The notes beneath the pieces were generated by a model that saw only the letters and a program-made list of their open reading frames with translations, ran no database searches and had not been told where the DNA came from. This document shows, in pieces, positions 1 to 7,281 of a stretch of 64,000 nt of DNA (positions are counted from its first letter, which is position 1; every line of letters begins with the position of its first letter). Both the position numbers and the translations under genes were made by a program. The stretch comes from Mycetocola lacteus (GTDB lineage Bacteria; Actinomycetota; Actinomycetes; Actinomycetales; Microbacteriaceae): contig NZ_RCUY01000002.1 in NCBI RefSeq assembly GCF_003667575.1, forward strand, positions 124,001-188,000, given 5' to 3'.

Positions 1-633
1 CTGTCGGCCCGGGAACAGATCCTCGATGCGGCGGCCGCGCTGTTTGTCGAGTCGGGGTTCTCGGGGGCCTCAACTCGGGCGATCGCCGAGCGGGTCGGCA
101 TCCGCCAGCAGTCGCTCTACTATCACTTCGCCGGCAAGGACGAGATTCTGGCCGAGCTGCTCAGCGGCTCGGTGCGCCCGAGCATCGACTTTATCGACGA
201 CATGCGGGCGCAGAGTGTCGGCGGCGCGAGCCCGGCCGGCATGCTGTTTGCCCTGGCCACGGTGGATACCCGCACCCTGCGCGCCGCACCCCACAACATC
301 GGCACACTGTACCTGCTCCCCGAGATTCAGGATCCGCGCTACGAGCACTTCCGCGAGCAGCGGGTTCGGCTGCGCAGGATCTACGGCGAGCTGGGCATCG
401 CCGCGGCGACGCCCGGGGTGGCCGCGGCCCTCGGCGAGGAACGCATCGGGCTGCTTCTCATCCAGCTCGCCGAAACCGTGATCCAGCTGCGCCGTGATCC
501 GAATCCGGGCACCGCCCTGGATGACGAGATGATCGCCACCTCGTGCCTGCGCATCCTCGGCCTCGGCGACCCCGAGATCGCGGCGTCCCGCGTCGAGGCT
601 CACGAGATTCTAGCCCCGCCAGCCCCCGAGTAG
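1..633 (+). CDS. TetR/AcrR-family transcriptional regulator (5' end outside window)
   Basis: The reading frame is open from base 1, so the start codon lies upstream of the window. The visible N-terminus is a TetR helix-turn-helix: an AAALFVESGFSGAST helix, then TRAIAERVGIRQQSLYYHF and GKDEILAELL, a classic DNA-binding half. The remaining ~165 residues form the variable ligand-binding and dimerisation part, with no recognisable ligand signature. It converges with the SDR gene on the opposite strand, and the 45-bp gap shows no strong hairpin. The target is unknown; a divergent partner would lie left of the window. Confidence 0.9.
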   Translation: MSAREQILDAAAALFVESGFSGASTRAIAERVGIRQQSLYYHFAGKDEILAELLSGSVRPSIDFIDDMRAQSVGGASPAGMLFALATVDTRTLRAAPHNIGTLYLLPEIQDPRYEHFREQRVRLRRIYGELGIAAATPGVAAALGEERIGLLLIQLAETVIQLRRDPNPGTALDDEMIATSCLRILGLGDPEIAASRVEAHEILAPPAPE

Positions 634-678
634 GCACGCCCCCGTGCCGGGCGCTGCTATCCGTTTGACACCACGGCC

Positions 679-1533
679 CTAAGCCAGCCCCGTCATCCGC
701 TCGGCGGAGGTCCAGATGGTGCGGGCCAGTTCCGGGTCGCGGCCGCGGCGGTTGGAGTCGCCAACCTTCGGGTACCCCTTCATCCCGAATGCTCCGTTGG
801 GTCCCACAAAGGCGCCGCCGGGGACATCCTGAGTGGCCGCATATAGCGTCGGAAGGGCACCGTGGGCGGCGTCGTTCACGAACTTCGGGAAGCGGTAGAT
901 GAAGCTTGAGCTGGTGCCCACCGCCAGGTTGGTCAGCGCAACTCCGGGGTGCGCGAGGACCGAGCGCACCGGGCTCCCGGCGGCTTCGAGACGGCGCTGC
1001 AGCTCCTTGGCCAGGTACACGTCGGCGAGTTTTGAGTCACTGTACGCGCCCATATCGCTGTACTTTCGGCGCTGCCAACCGAGGTCGCTGCCGTCCATCC
1101 GCGACATCCGGTGCATCACCGAGGACAGCGTCACCACCCGCTCGGTAATCCGCGGCAGCAGCAGGTTGGTGAGCAGGAACGGCCCCAGGAAATTGGTCGC
1201 CAGCTGGAGCTCAAACCCGTCCGCCGAGCGTTGCTCGGGCACCTGCATGATCCCGGCATTGTTGATCAGGATGTCCACCGGGCCCTCGACCCCGGAGGCA
1301 AAGGCACGCACCGAGTCCAGGCTGCCGAGGTCGAGCTCACGCACCTCGGTGTCTCCGTCGATGGTCGTGGCCACCGCCCGCCCCTTTTCCACGTTGCGGA
1401 CCGCGAGGATCACGCGGGCACCCACCCGGGCGAGCTCCCGTGCCGTCACCTCGCCGATGCCGCTGCTGGCACCGGTCACGATGACCGTTTTGCCGGAGAG
1501 ATCGGGCAGGTTCTGGGCGGTCCACTGGGTCAT
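679..1533 (-). CDS. SDR-family NAD(P)-dependent oxidoreductase
   Basis: A 284-residue short-chain dehydrogenase/reductase. The Rossmann glycine motif TGASSGIG lies near residues 20-27, NNAG near residue 90, and the catalytic Tyr and Lys in GAYSDSKLAD (YxxxK). The family reduces or oxidises carbonyl/alcohol groups using NAD(P); the long form resembles retinol-dehydrogenase/protochlorophyllide-reductase-like SDRs. The ATG at 1533 follows an AAAGGAC ribosome-binding site. Another SDR of the same broad type lies just upstream on the same strand (88-bp gap), so the two may be co-transcribed. Substrate not inferable. Confidence 0.88.
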   Translation of the reverse strand: MTQWTAQNLPDLSGKTVIVTGASSGIGEVTARELARVGARVILAVRNVEKGRAVATTIDGDTEVRELDLGSLDSVRAFASGVEGPVDILINNAGIMQVPEQRSADGFELQLATNFLGPFLLTNLLLPRITERVVTLSSVMHRMSRMDGSDLGWQRRKYSDMGAYSDSKLADVYLAKELQRRLEAAGSPVRSVLAHPGVALTNLAVGTSSSFIYRFPKFVNDAAHGALPTLYAATQDVPGGAFVGPNGAFGMKGYPKVGDSNRRGRDPELARTIWTSAERMTGLA

Positions 1534-1621
1534 CGAGGGTCCTTTGGTGAGGGGGAAGAGGCGCTGCTGCCTGGATCCTACTCCGGTTCCCGGCGCAACA
1601 CCCAGGTGTCCGCGCTCACGG

Positions 1622-2551
1622 TTAGTCGGAGAGTAGCCGGATCCCGGTCAGCTCCTCGGTGCGCTGCCACAGCCAGGCTGCCCGCTCCTGATCGATACTC
1701 ATCGGATGCGGGCGCAGCCGCACCGGCCGCCCCCGCGAGGTGTGAATCGGGCCCACATAGTCGCCGCCTCGAACCTCCGCATCCAGCACCGCCCGGGTCG
1801 CGGGCAGCGCACCTGAGTCCTTGCCCTGGATGGCCGCGTGCACGGGGGAGAACAGGGTGCGGGTTGCACGATTGGCGCCGGCGATTCCCTCCCGAGACGG
1901 GGTCATCTGATCCATCGCACCGCCTGGATGCGCGACGATCGAGGTGATGTTCAGCCCCGCTCGACGCAGGCGCCGATGGTAGTCAAACCCGAAGAGTTCG
2001 GTCGCGTGTTTGGAGTTCGCATAGGCCTGCAGGGGCCGATACGAACGCTCGCTCATCAGATTGCCCGGATCCAGCTTGAGCCTCCCCACCAGCATGCTGC
2101 CCATCGAGATGACCCGGCTGCCCGCGGTGTTCTCCAATACCGGGTGAGCGGCCGCCACCAGCGCAAAATGCCCCAGATGGTTGGTACCCACCACGAGTTC
2201 ATGACCCTGCGCGGTCACCTGCCGGCGACGCCCCGCAGAGATGAGTCCGGCGTTGGCCACCAGCGCATCCAGGCGGGGCAGCTTAGCCAGGGCCTGTCCC
2301 GCGGCGGTGGCGGATTCCAGATCGGATAGGTCCACTCGAATGCCCGAGGTGTGCGCCCCGGGGACGCGGCTTTCGATCTCGCGCCGGGCCCGATCGATCC
2401 GCTCCTCGCTGCGCCCCAGCAGCACAATCTCGGCGCCGGTCTGGGCGAGCTGCTCGGCAATAAAGTAGCCGATGCCCGAGGTGGATCCGGTGATCGCAAA
2501 GACCGCATCCGGACGGCCGGGCTCGTCGGTGAGGTTCCACGGATCAAACAT
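1622..2551 (-). CDS. SDR-family NAD(P)-dependent oxidoreductase
   Basis: A 309-residue short-chain dehydrogenase with a TGSTSGIG cofactor motif near residues 22-29, VANAG, and a YANSK (YxxxK) active site. Similar in size and layout to the SDR directly downstream, but clearly diverged. The ATG at 2551 has a GAGGGAG Shine-Dalgarno sequence, and a TACGCT -10-like hexamer lies about 30 nt upstream. It may form a two-gene unit with the following SDR. Redox role is certain at family level; the substrate is unknown. Confidence 0.88.
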   Translation of the reverse strand: MFDPWNLTDEPGRPDAVFAITGSTSGIGYFIAEQLAQTGAEIVLLGRSEERIDRARREIESRVPGAHTSGIRVDLSDLESATAAGQALAKLPRLDALVANAGLISAGRRRQVTAQGHELVVGTNHLGHFALVAAAHPVLENTAGSRVISMGSMLVGRLKLDPGNLMSERSYRPLQAYANSKHATELFGFDYHRRLRRAGLNITSIVAHPGGAMDQMTPSREGIAGANRATRTLFSPVHAAIQGKDSGALPATRAVLDAEVRGGDYVGPIHTSRGRPVRLRPHPMSIDQERAAWLWQRTEELTGIRLLSD

Positions 2552-2608
2552 GCGCTGCTCCCTCGGGTTGAACTGGCCCGAGCGTAGCAGACGGGGATGG
2601 CGAAACGA

Positions 2609-2636
2609 CGGCCGGACACCCCGCGGGTGCCCGGCC
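2609..2636 (-). terminator. hairpin downstream of gap
   Basis: GGCCGG and CCGGCC arms continue into a CACCC/GGGTG stem with one internal mismatch and a 3-nt loop. It sits just after the gap stop codon and is followed on the minus strand by a weak T-containing tail (GTCGTTTCGCC). A plausible intrinsic terminator, though the U-tract is poor. Confidence 0.45.
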
Positions 2637-2647
2637 GCCGGGAGATA

Positions 2648-3643
2648 CTACGCCCCGAGACGTTCGGAAAGCTCCACCAGACGGTTGGTGAATCCCCACT
2701 CGTTGTCGTACCAGCCGAAGACCTTCACCTGGTCGCCCACCACCTGGGTGAGCGGAGCGTCGAAGATCGTCGAGTGCGGGTTGCCCACGATGTCGGCGGA
2801 GACGATCGGTGCCTCGGAGTACTCCAGTACGTGGGCCAGCGGCCCAGAGGCGGCGGCCGCCGCAAACGCCGCGTTGACCTCTTCCACGGTGGCGGGATGG
2901 GTGAGCTTGACGGTGAGGTCGGTGATCGATCCCACCGGCACCGGAACGCGCAGGGCCAGCCCGGTGAGCTTGCCGTCAAGTTCGGGGATGATCTTGCCGA
3001 TCGTCTTGGCCGCCCCCGAGGAGGTCGGGATGGTGGAGAGGGCGGCGGCGCGGGCCCGACGCGGGTCGCTGTGCGGGGCATCCTGCAGGCGCTGATCGCT
3101 CGTGTAGGCGTGCACGGTGGTCATCAGGCCGTGCTCGATGCCAAACGCATCGTGCAGGACCTTGGCCAGTGGGGCTAGCGAGTTGGTGGTGCAGGAACCG
3201 TTGGAGATGACCTCCACCGAGTCGCCGATCACCTCGTCGTTCACTCCGAGCACCACCGAGGGCAGGTCGCCCGAGGCCGGTGCCGAGATGATGACCTTCC
3301 GGGCACCACCCACCAGGTGGCGCCGAGCGCTCTCCTCGCTGGTGAAGAAGCCGGTAGATTCCACCACCACGTCCACACCGACCGAGCCCCAGGGGATCTG
3401 GTCGGGCTCACGCTCGGAGAACACGCGGATGCGACGCTCACCCACGACGATGAAGTCGCCGTCCACCGAAACACCGTCCAGGTGTCCGGAGATCGAGTCC
3501 CATTCCAGCAGGTTTGCGAGGGTCTTAGCGCTGGTGATGTCGTTGATCGCGACCACTTCAACGTCGGCTCCGCTCGCCAGGGCGGCGCGCAGGTAGCTGC
3601 GGCCGATCCGACCAAAGCCGTTGATTCCAATCCGAGTGGACAT
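2648..3643 (-). CDS. gap: type I glyceraldehyde-3-phosphate dehydrogenase
   Basis: Converts glyceraldehyde-3-phosphate to 1,3-bisphosphoglycerate with NAD+. The 331 residues match the usual length. The N-terminus has the GINGFGRIGR Rossmann motif; the catalytic cysteine is in SNGSCTTNS and the C-terminal WYDNEWG(F/Y) motif is present. The usual active-site string is SNASCTTNCLAP, so Ala-to-Gly and the second Cys-to-Ser are departures. The ATG at 3643 was chosen because GAPDH homology begins there and an AAGGAG site sits just upstream; the longer open frame to 3769 overlaps the TetR gene. It lies 22 bp behind that regulator, suggesting co-transcription, so this may be an accessory rather than the main glycolytic enzyme. 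Confidence 0.93.
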   Translation of the reverse strand: MSTRIGINGFGRIGRSYLRAALASGADVEVVAINDITSAKTLANLLEWDSISGHLDGVSVDGDFIVVGERRIRVFSEREPDQIPWGSVGVDVVVESTGFFTSEESARRHLVGGARKVIISAPASGDLPSVVLGVNDEVIGDSVEVISNGSCTTNSLAPLAKVLHDAFGIEHGLMTTVHAYTSDQRLQDAPHSDPRRARAAALSTIPTSSGAAKTIGKIIPELDGKLTGLALRVPVPVGSITDLTVKLTHPATVEEVNAAFAAAAASGPLAHVLEYSEAPIVSADIVGNPHSTIFDAPLTQVVGDQVKVFGWYDNEWGFTNRLVELSERLGA

Positions 3644-3665
3644 GGGTACTCCTTCTGTTGTGCGG

Positions 3666-4241
3666 TTAAATCTCGGGGCGCGGGGCACCGGCGGCGTCCA
3701 GCAGCGCCAGGGCTCCACGGATCGCGGCATCCATCGGGGCCTGATCGCCGTGCGCGCGGGCCAGCACATAGCCGCCCTGGATGACGGCCACCAGGGTGTG
3801 GGCCAGCTCGTTCGGGTCGACGCTGGCGGGTAGCTCTCCGTCCCGCGTTGCCTCGGTCAGGGCCGCGGTCCAGCGCTCGATGATGAGGTCGAACCCTCCG
3901 GCCACAAGGCCGATCATCTCGGCGTCTTCGACCACCTGCGGGTCCTGGGTCATCCGGCCGATGCGACACCCGCGCACGCCCGGACGCGGCAGCGTCAGAT
4001 AGGCGCGGATGCGCTCCATCGGGGTACCCTCACCGGTGAGCAGGATCGAACGCTCGGTGACCCGGGTGACCGTCTCGCGCAGCGTTTCTACGGCGAGCTC
4101 ATGCTTGCCACTGAAGTGGTGGTACATGCTGCCCTGGCCCACGCCCGCACGGTCCAGGACGTCTCGCGGGCTCGTGGCCGCGTAGCCGCGCTCCCAGAGC
4201 AGGTCGGCCATGGCGGTCGTAAGCTTCTCGCGGGTCGTCAT
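3666..4241 (-). CDS. TetR/AcrR-family transcriptional regulator
   Basis: A 191-residue repressor-type protein. The N-terminal HTH is clear (TAMADLLWERGYAATSP, then DVLDRAGVGQGSMYHHFSGK). The C-terminal part (LTLPRPGVRGCRIGRMTQDP) resembles the TetR_C domain of LmrA/YxaF-type regulators. The ATG at 4241 lies 6 nt after a TACAGT -10 box, so the transcript is probably leaderless. An imperfect palindrome overlapping that promoter suggests autorepression. The gap gene follows after 22 bp on the same strand. Confidence 0.9.
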   Translation of the reverse strand: MTTREKLTTAMADLLWERGYAATSPRDVLDRAGVGQGSMYHHFSGKHELAVETLRETVTRVTERSILLTGEGTPMERIRAYLTLPRPGVRGCRIGRMTQDPQVVEDAEMIGLVAGGFDLIIERWTAALTEATRDGELPASVDPNELAHTLVAVIQGGYVLARAHGDQAPMDAAIRGALALLDAAGAPRPEI

Positions 4242-4247
4242 GCGTTA

Positions 4248-4268
4248 ACTGTAACTACTAGTATGTAC
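4248..4268 (-). promoter_or_regulatory. TetR promoter with candidate autoregulatory operator
   Basis: The -10 hexamer TACAGT (4248-4253) ends 6 nt before the TetR ATG. An 18-bp imperfect palindrome, GTAACTACTAGTATGTAC (4251-4268, 7 of 9 base pairs symmetric), overlaps it. The size and placement are typical of a self-repressing TetR operator. No binding evidence. Confidence 0.5.
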
Positions 4269-4304
4269 AAAATCAACTACGACGTCACCGCACCCGGGAG
4301 AGGA

Positions 4305-5498
4305 CTATCGCGCGCCCGGAAAACCTCCGGGGAATCCACCCGGACCATCGGCCCCGAAGGGGTCCTCCCCCTCGGCAAACTCGGGCGGCCCGTCCATTCC
4401 CAACAGGAAATCCGCATTACCTTCCAGCGCGGTCGCCAGCTCACTCGACCGCGGAATCATGGTGCCCTCATAGGTGCGCAGAGCCCGTTCAATGCTGTCC
4501 GACTCAGACAGGGCGATGGCCAACTCGGCCCCGTCGAGCATCGCATAGTTCACCCCAACCCCCACCGGCGGCATCAGGTGCGCGGCGTCCCCGAGCAGCG
4601 TCACGGTCGCCGACGGCGCCCAGACATGAGGCGCGGGCAACACAAAGAGTGGACGATCAACGTAGTCACCATCATTTTCGGCGAACAGGTCACGAAGCTC
4701 GGGTGCCCACTCGGAAAACTCGGAGAGGAGGTGCGCCCGGATCCCCGGGGCATCCTCGGCAACGAGCCCCTCCATCGCTAGCCAGTCCACCGGCTGTCGA
4801 CGCACGATATAGACACGCATGTGATCGCCGGAATTACGCTGGGCGAATAGCGCCCGATCCCCATCGGTGGCCAGTGCACTTCCGGCACCCACGAGCGCCG
4901 CAAGCTCGGGATGGGCGACCGTCACATCGTCAAACCACGCCTCCAGGAAACTCACTCCCGAATAGAGGGGCACGGCGTCGGAGACCGCGCGACGCACGCG
5001 CGACCAGGCTCCATCGGCACCGATCACCAGGTCGGTTTCCACCGTGGAACCGTCCGCGAAAACCAGGGTTCGCGGGCCGGCGTCCGCACCCTCCACAGAC
5101 TCCAGCGCACGCCCCCACTGCACGGTACCCGCATCGAGTGAGTGCAGCAGGAGGTCGCGCAGGTGACCGCGGTCAATTTCAGGTGCAGAGGTGTCATCGG
5201 GATCCGGCTCATGACTCATCCGCACGCTCCCATCAATTCCCAGCTGACGCATTGCCTGTCCGTCAAAGCGCGCACGGGCAAAGAACTGATCCAGCAGGCC
5301 CGCCGCATCCAGGGCGCGCTGCCCGTCATCGGGGTGCAGGTCGAGCGAGCCTCCCTGACCACGGGAATGTTCGCTCGCCTCACGCTCATAGACGGTAACG
5401 CTCAGCCCACGGCGCTGCAGGATACGCGCGCACACCAGGCCACCGGGGCCGGCACCGATGATGCTGATTCGCTTATTCGCGAGGACGGGAGGGGTCAT
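4305..5498 (-). CDS. FAD-dependent monooxygenase (TetX/aromatic hydroxylase-like)
   Basis: A 397-residue group A flavin monooxygenase. ISIIGAGPGGL near the N-terminus is the GxGxxG FAD-binding motif, VIGADGAWSRVRR is the DG motif, and TLLGDAAHLMPPVGVGVNYAMLDG is the GD motif. The order and spacing fit TetX-like and salicylate/para-hydroxybenzoate hydroxylase-like enzymes. The C-terminus ends in a Gly/Pro-rich tail (FPGGFPGAR). The ATG at 5498 was chosen because the fold starts there and an AAAGGAC site precedes it. It is divergent from a TetR gene, with a perfect palindrome covering its -35 box, so it is probably induced by the regulator's ligand. Substrate (a drug or aromatic compound) unknown. 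Confidence 0.88.
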   Translation of the reverse strand: MTPPVLANKRISIIGAGPGGLVCARILQRRGLSVTVYEREASEHSRGQGGSLDLHPDDGQRALDAAGLLDQFFARARFDGQAMRQLGIDGSVRMSHEPDPDDTSAPEIDRGHLRDLLLHSLDAGTVQWGRALESVEGADAGPRTLVFADGSTVETDLVIGADGAWSRVRRAVSDAVPLYSGVSFLEAWFDDVTVAHPELAALVGAGSALATDGDRALFAQRNSGDHMRVYIVRRQPVDWLAMEGLVAEDAPGIRAHLLSEFSEWAPELRDLFAENDGDYVDRPLFVLPAPHVWAPSATVTLLGDAAHLMPPVGVGVNYAMLDGAELAIALSESDSIERALRTYEGTMIPRSSELATALEGNADFLLGMDGPPEFAEGEDPFGADGPGGFPGGFPGAR

Positions 5499-5548
5499 GA
5501 TTCGTGTCCTTTCACTGGGATGTCGCGGTTGACGACGTCTCTGGGTCA

Positions 5549-5577
5549 AGATAAACACAATCATTACAAAAGTGCAA
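5549..5577 (-). promoter_or_regulatory. promoter of the flavin monooxygenase gene
   Basis: On the minus strand, TTGCAC (-35, 5572-5577) is followed after 17 bp by TTATCT (-10, 5549-5554). The -35 lies inside the palindromic operator, which would make the gene repressible. The predicted leader to the ATG is about 45 nt. Confidence 0.55.
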
Positions 5578-5596
5578 CCGTTGCACTTTTGTAATG
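5562..5596. promoter_or_regulatory. perfect 35-bp palindromic operator between TetR and monooxygenase genes
   Basis: The arms CATTACAAAAGTGCAAC and GTTGCACTTTTGTAATG are exact reverse complements around a single central C. The site contains the TTGCAC -35 of the monooxygenase promoter and lies upstream of the TetR -10 box. It is probably the binding site of the divergent TetR protein (5624-6214), controlling both directions. Confidence 0.75.
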
Positions 5597-5623
5597 AATG
5601 AACCATGTATTACACTGAGGGAT

Positions 5624-6214
5624 ATGACCAGTGAACAGAGCCCCGGACGACGCGAACGCAAGAAGGCCGCAACCCGGCAGTCCATCGCCGACGCCGCCCT
5701 GGAACTGTTCCTCGCACGTGGCTTTGACGCCGTGAGCATCCGGGAAATCGCCGAACGCGCAGATGTCTCCACCACCACGATCTTTAAACACTTCACCGGC
5801 AAGGAGGCCCTGCTCTTTGATCGCAGCGAGGACTTCTCCTCCGAGCTAACCTCCGCGGTAACCGAACGCCCCGAGGGCACCCCGATTCTCGAGGCGCTTC
5901 GCGGCCATGCGCTGGCCACCTGGGTCCCAATCTCCACCGACCCGCGCCTCGTGGGGATCGCCGGCCTCCTCGACCAGACTCCGGCACTGCGCGAGTACGC
6001 CGATCGCCTGTGGGCGCGGCACTCCGACGCTCTCGCCGCCGTCATCGCCGAGGCATCAGGTCGCCCCGAAAACGACCTTCGCTCGGCGACCCTGGCACGC
6101 TTCGTGGTGCAGGTCCCCGCCCTGATTCGCGAGCACACCGATCCCGCCGCCGCCGCGAACGAAATCTTTGATCTCCTCCGCGACGGCTGGGGCACCGAGG
6201 CGCCGAACCGCTAG
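5624..6214 (+). CDS. TetR/AcrR-family regulator, divergent from flavin monooxygenase
   Basis: A 196-residue TetR protein. The HTH is TRQSIADAALELFLARGFDAVSIREIAERADVS split over two helices, followed by TTIFKHFTGKEALLFDR, then an all-helical ligand domain. Acidic and basic N-terminal residues (GRRERKKAATR) are typical of the DNA-contacting arm. The ATG at 5624 was preferred to an upstream in-frame ATG at 5594 because 5594 falls inside the operator, and 5624 lies 7 nt after a TACACT -10 box (5611-5616). Likely a local repressor of the monooxygenase and of itself. Confidence 0.9.
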   Translation: MTSEQSPGRRERKKAATRQSIADAALELFLARGFDAVSIREIAERADVSTTTIFKHFTGKEALLFDRSEDFSSELTSAVTERPEGTPILEALRGHALATWVPISTDPRLVGIAGLLDQTPALREYADRLWARHSDALAAVIAEASGRPENDLRSATLARFVVQVPALIREHTDPAAAANEIFDLLRDGWGTEAPNR

Positions 6215-6720
6215 GTCAGCAGCGAAAGCCCACCCACCAGTCGGTCAACACGCTTGCGCTCCCCCACCAGGCCAACCGCCGCATAGGCAATCTCACTCGA
6301 CACACGCTCGGTCATTCGTTCCAGATACTCCGCATAGACGCGGGTTTCCTGCGCAAGCACAGGCATATCCGCGACGTGCATGTCTTCGCGCGTCTCCGCT
6401 TTCGCCCGGATCGCAGCGAGCTTTTCACCCGAGGCCACCAGCACACTGCACCCGGCCCAGGGCAGCCCGGCATGCTCTGACCCGTCGGCATCGAAGACAG
6501 CGTCCCCGAGCATTCCGGACACCACGGACCCGGTCACCGCCGCCACACAGGCCGCCGCATTTGCCGCCCGCCCCGGGGCAAGCTCGGCATTCACCACGAT
6601 GACCCACTTCAGGCGCGCCTGCCGGGTGGGCTCGCCCGGGTGGATCTCGTCCGCGCGAAAACCAATGGCCTGGTTTAAAGTTCGGGATTCTAGAGAAATA
6701 CTCGTATTTAAATCGTTCAT
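6211..6720 (-). CDS. DUF2000 family protein
   Basis: A 169-residue protein. From about residue 22 it follows the DUF2000 pattern (GFRADEIHPGEPTRQARLKWVIVVNAELAPGR is the diagnostic stretch, split here, then NAAACVAAVTGSV). The family shares a fold with peptidyl-tRNA hydrolase 2 but has no established reaction. The ATG at 6720 is the only plausible start before the conserved part; a TATAAA/TAAACT -10-like site lies 8-10 nt upstream. It is divergent from an Lrp/AsnC regulator, which probably controls it. The 3' end overlaps the end of the convergent TetR gene by 4 bp. Confidence 0.8.
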   Translation of the reverse strand: MNDLNTSISLESRTLNQAIGFRADEIHPGEPTRQARLKWVIVVNAELAPGRAANAAACVAAVTGSVVSGMLGDAVFDADGSEHAGLPWAGCSVLVASGEKLAAIRAKAETREDMHVADMPVLAQETRVYAEYLERMTERVSSEIAYAAVGLVGERKRVDRLVGGLSLLT

Positions 6721-6772
6721 GATCGTGCAGTTTATAAACATGTGCATATCCCTGTGGAAAACTCGTATTTTC
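6697..6772. promoter_or_regulatory. candidate Lrp/AsnC binding sites in divergent region
   Basis: Two related sites share ACTCGTATTT. One is the palindrome AAATAC-TC-GTATTT (6697-6710); the other is GAAAA-CTCGTA-TTTTC (6757-6772). Their centres are about 61 bp apart, close to six helical turns, as expected for cooperative Lrp-type octamer binding. The first site falls within codons 4-8 of the DUF2000 gene, the second upstream of the lrp-like gene. Confidence 0.45.
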
Positions 6773-6778
6773 TGCGGA

Positions 6779-6784
6779 TAAGAT
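6779..6784 (+). promoter_or_regulatory. -10 box of leaderless Lrp/AsnC gene
   Basis: TAAGAT ends 6 nt before the ATG at 6791, the spacing for transcription starting at the start codon. This favours 6791 over the upstream GTG at 6785. Confidence 0.5.
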
Positions 6785-6790
6785 GTGGAT

Positions 6791-7264
6791 ATGGCCCGTT
6801 TGGACGAATTAGATACGGCGATCCTGCGGGAATTGCAGCGTGATGCACGACGCACAAATCGTGACATCGCGGCCGCCGTGGGCGTCGCCCCCACCACCGC
6901 GCTGGATCGCACCCGTGCGCTGCGCGAGCGTGGAATCATTCGAGGTGCCCGGCTCGAACTCGATCTCACCAAGATCGGACGCCCCGTCCAGGCGATGGTC
7001 GCCGTGCGTGTTCGCCCACCCACACGCGCCAATATTGAGGGCTTTCGCGAGTGGGCGGCGACCCTTCCCGAGGTCATCGGGGTCTTTGTGACCAGCGGCA
7101 CCGAAGACTTCCTGCTGCACGTGGCCGTGCCCGATAATGAGCACCTTTACGCGTTTGTGATTGACCGGCTGACCGAGAAGCCCGAGGTTGCCGATGTGCG
7201 CACCTCGGTGGTCTACGAGCACATCCGCAGCCCCGAGGTCACCCCGGTCGTCGACCGAGACTAG
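6791..7264 (+). CDS. Lrp/AsnC-family transcriptional regulator
   Basis: A 157-residue protein. Residues 1-60 are an AsnC-type winged HTH (LDELDTAILRELQRDARRTN, then RDIAAAVGVAPTTALDRTRAL, RERGIIRGARLELD). The rest is a RAM ligand-binding domain with the family's GxxDFLLHVAVPD pattern (SGTEDFLLHVAVPD) and TSVVYEHIRS. The family senses amino acids or small metabolites. Divergent from the DUF2000 gene, which is probably its target. The start at 6791 is chosen from the promoter position. Confidence 0.92.
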   Translation: MARLDELDTAILRELQRDARRTNRDIAAAVGVAPTTALDRTRALRERGIIRGARLELDLTKIGRPVQAMVAVRVRPPTRANIEGFREWAATLPEVIGVFVTSGTEDFLLHVAVPDNEHLYAFVIDRLTEKPEVADVRTSVVYEHIRSPEVTPVVDRD

Positions 7265-7281
7265 CCGCCAACCCCGCGCTC

